Source of the DNA: Daphnia pulex
Lineage: Eukaryota; Arthropoda; Branchiopoda; Diplostraca; Daphniidae
Direction: 5' to 3'
NCBI RefSeq assembly: GCF_021134715.1
Contig: NC_060019.1
Location: 9,376,001-9,440,000, forward strand
Length of the DNA stretch: 64,000 bases
Of this stretch, positions 61,801-64,000 are shown piece by piece. The notes below the pieces were generated by a model. It did not search any database and had not been told where the DNA came from. It saw only the letters and a program-made list of their open reading frames with translations. Each line of letters opens with the position of its first letter. Positions within the stretch are counted from its first letter, which is position 1. The position numbers were made by a program, and so were the translations under genes.

Positions 61801-63924
61801 TGACTACTCGGCGAGCTGATCTACACGTCTTGTAAGATGAAAAATAATGCAATTAAATGTGTGGTTCATTTCCATCACTGACAACGGCAACAACAGGTTT
61901 CTTTGATAGTAACGACGACAACAGAAGCTTGTTGTTGTTGTTGAGGCTATACGTCGAAAAAAAGAATTGAAATAAAAATCTGTCCAACTACATGGGCTTT
62001 CAGCCTGGGCTGATGGATCACATCGAAAGAGATGGACATGGCTTTCTTTGTACACACACACAGACACACACACAAAAAAAGAAATAAAATAGGGAACTTA
62101 TTTCTTTCTCTATACGAAAAGACAGGAGCCATAAAGCCTGTCAGAATACTACAGATATAGCTGGTAGCTACTAGTCTCACGTTTCCTTCTAACTATTCTA
62201 TTTGAATGACGTATCGAATGCAGCAGCAGTTTCATGCACCGATAGAAATGAACAACAAAAAAATCGGCAATGGCTTACCCAAATCACGTGGTGGGGCCTC
62301 GAACGACGTTTGTTCATTCCAGGATTCGGCCTGGATTCGGCACCATTACCGATGCCAGTTGATGCACAGGTAATGAATCGGTTGGGAAGTAATTTGTTTC
62401 AGATTGCAACGAGTCGAGTAACGACATTTTATGATTTTTTTTAGATTTGATGTGTTGCTGCACAGACATTTTATGATCAAAACTGAATTGGCGGTGGAAC
62501 TTCCACTGTCGTCTGCTGTTTGAGTCGCGGTTCTTTTTTGGTCGTTGCCAGATTTAATTAATCTCGTTTTGTTGTTTTATTTTCCTGACTTGCATAAATT
62601 CCAACTTTTGAATGCAATCAAATCTAATGAGGAGTTTAAAAAAACAGGATCTAGATGTCCTAATAACCCCCCGTATATATTCATGTAATCTCATTTCTTC
62701 GAGCTATTTGAAATCGGCTTTTTAAACCACTTGTCGTCCAGCGTAGGGGCAGATTTACTTAAGAAATCGACGCGTTGGATGGATAATTAACAAGAGAAAA
62801 AATAAAAAAACCAGTTCCTCCACTATCAAAAATGTCTTATGGAAGACTGACCCTAACAACAAACTTTGATTGAAGTTCTAAAAAGAAAATAAGAAGAAGA
62901 AAAAAAAAACTCGTCTGAACCCGAGTGAATGGCGTTCAGATAAGTGTAGACGATCGAGTTTAAGAATTTTCTCGTTGTGAACTTCTCTCTCTCTTTCTTT
63001 TTCTTCCCCTTTGTGTTGGAATCCATTTGACTCCGGCCAGAGAAAGAGAAGAGAAACAACTCCACCCGCATTAAGATTACTCCCAAAACAACAACAACAT
63101 CGCATTTCCCATATAAAGAAGTCGAAGAATGTGAAAATGTTAATGAACGAACCACACACAACGGCACCACCACAAAAAAAAACACTTGGATGTAACCACC
63201 ACCGTACAGGCAATATATATACTACGCCATATTTCCTCATTGTTTTCTCTTTCATTTCTTTTCTCTCTCTTTTCCAATTCCCGTTTACGACGCCATCAGG
63301 AATTGCCAAGCGAAAGTGTTTCAAACAAATAAACGAAAACTAATGTGTGAAATGCACGTCAAGCAGAAGCAGCAGCAACAACACTTCACATTTGATTGCC
63401 TTTTATTCTCTTCTCTCTCTCTCTCTCACGCCCTGCTGACCTTTCTTGTTAAGTCCTGAACTTGTTCGTATCGAAAGGGAATCACGACATTTCTCGTTTT
63501 CATTCAGAACAAAAAATGTGTTGGGGGGGGGGGGGATCGGGAGAGGTGGAAGAAGAATCGGGACGAAGAAACGCTCAAGGGCGTGAACCGAGAAGAAGAA
63601 ATCCCAATTCCCCATTTGAATATTTTATCATTTCTAATCAGATGAAGAAGAAGCCCAGCCTCGGCCGACAGCTTTCCCAAAAGGCCTATACACAACGCGT
63701 TCGGTTTGATAGGCAAACTGGAGAGACGGCCTGGCTGGTATCCGTCCGTCATGAAAAGAAGTTGACGAGAGAAACTCTCGATTGAGTCGCCAATTTCCTT
63801 TTTGCAACATGTCGTCGCCGACTTTCCGTTTTATACGACACTGAGCTGAGCTGCGCAGGGCAATAAGAAGAAGAAAAAGGGTCATAGCAGCGACTGCAGC
63901 AAGCCGATCGTTATAATAAACCAA

Positions 63925-63945
63925 CTCTCTCTCTCTCTCTCTCTC
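63925..63945. repeat. TC microsatellite
   Basis: (CT)n tract near the right edge. Another TC tract lies near 63413-63428, and a G13 run near 63521-63533. Confidence 0.85.
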
Positions 63946-64000
63946 CTTCAATGCGCGAATCACGCAATCGGCCAGGGTGACTGCACTTTGCGTCTATAAG

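Larger units (their letters stand above)
54881..64000. other. 9-kb stretch without recognised coding exons
   Basis: Upstream of the PDZ gene start. It is rich in A/T homopolymers, TTC/GAA runs and simple repeats, with scattered GC-rich patches (for example 56690-56800, 57060-57290, 60360-60480). No frame shows a known domain or coherent exon chain on either strand. It may hold 5' non-coding exons, promoter and enhancers of the PDZ gene, or the flank of a gene beyond the window. A 47-base segment at 62324-62370 has an acceptor (CATTCCAG) and a donor (GTAATG), but no partner exon was found. Confidence 0.4.

Noticed and set aside
62202..62444. Plus-strand frame and exon-like 47-bp segment
   Set aside because: Splice signals are plausible but no partner exon, domain or continuation was found.
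1..64000. CRISPR arrays, bacterial operons, rRNA genes
   Set aside because: Nothing of the kind is present; repeats here are microsatellites, minisatellites and retroelement ends, and the genes are intron-rich and eukaryotic.

Overview
This window is animal nuclear DNA, most likely from an arthropod and quite possibly a cladoceran crustacean such as Daphnia. The evidence is many short GT-AG introns (about 60-100 bp), single-copy animal gene families with arthropod-like divergence, dense microsatellites and homopolymer runs, and a DIRS-type retroelement. The species is an inference; no sequence here names it. All gene models were assembled by hand from reading frames and splice sites. Reading-frame phases were checked across every junction of the seven recognised host genes.

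Layout. 0-0.5 kb: first coding exons of an unrecognised membrane protein on the minus strand, running off the left edge. 0.5-4 kb: no gene recognised, some TATA-like sites. 4.06-5.46 kb (+): a VAP (VAPA/VAPB) ER membrane-contact protein. 6.43-7.07 kb (-): a small F-box protein, tail to tail with VAP. 7.44-12.13 kb (+): a divergent SLC6 transporter of 17 exons, head to head with the F-box gene. 12.38-14.64 kb (+): a UBXN7-type p97/ubiquitin adaptor. About 15.7-30.8 kb (+): an FRMD4A/FRMD4B homologue (FERM plus CUPID/DUF3338) with 16 coding exons, including an in-frame 96-nt exon inside the FERM F3 lobe. 30.8-42.2 kb: a repeat-rich island. 42.2-43.4 kb (+): PTAR1. 44.07-54.88 kb (-): a 1,284-residue two-PDZ protein whose C-terminal PDZ resembles pro-interleukin-16/PDZD2. 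54.9-64 kb: no coding gene recognised.

The most distinctive item is a compact DIRS retroelement (37,079-39,839). It has 122-bp inverted terminal repeats that are identical base for base, and a 112-bp internal complementary region that joins complements of the two outer ends, the DIRS circle-junction arrangement. Its gag-like ORF appears to be spliced, with the decayed reverse-transcriptase and tyrosine-recombinase remnants lying inside the intron. The intact ends around a decayed interior suggest recent mobilisation in trans. Around it lie copies of a diverged low-copy sequence family in both orientations (32.4-33.2, 34.4, 35.1 and 40.7-41.8 kb). One copy keeps an open three-exon reading frame.

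The host genes are mostly housekeeping or cell-architecture functions: ER contacts (VAP), ubiquitin handling (F-box, UBXN7), prenyl-transferase-like alpha repeats (PTAR1), cytohesin/polarity scaffolding (FRMD4) and PDZ scaffolding (IL16/PDZD2-like). They are not an operon or a pathway cluster.
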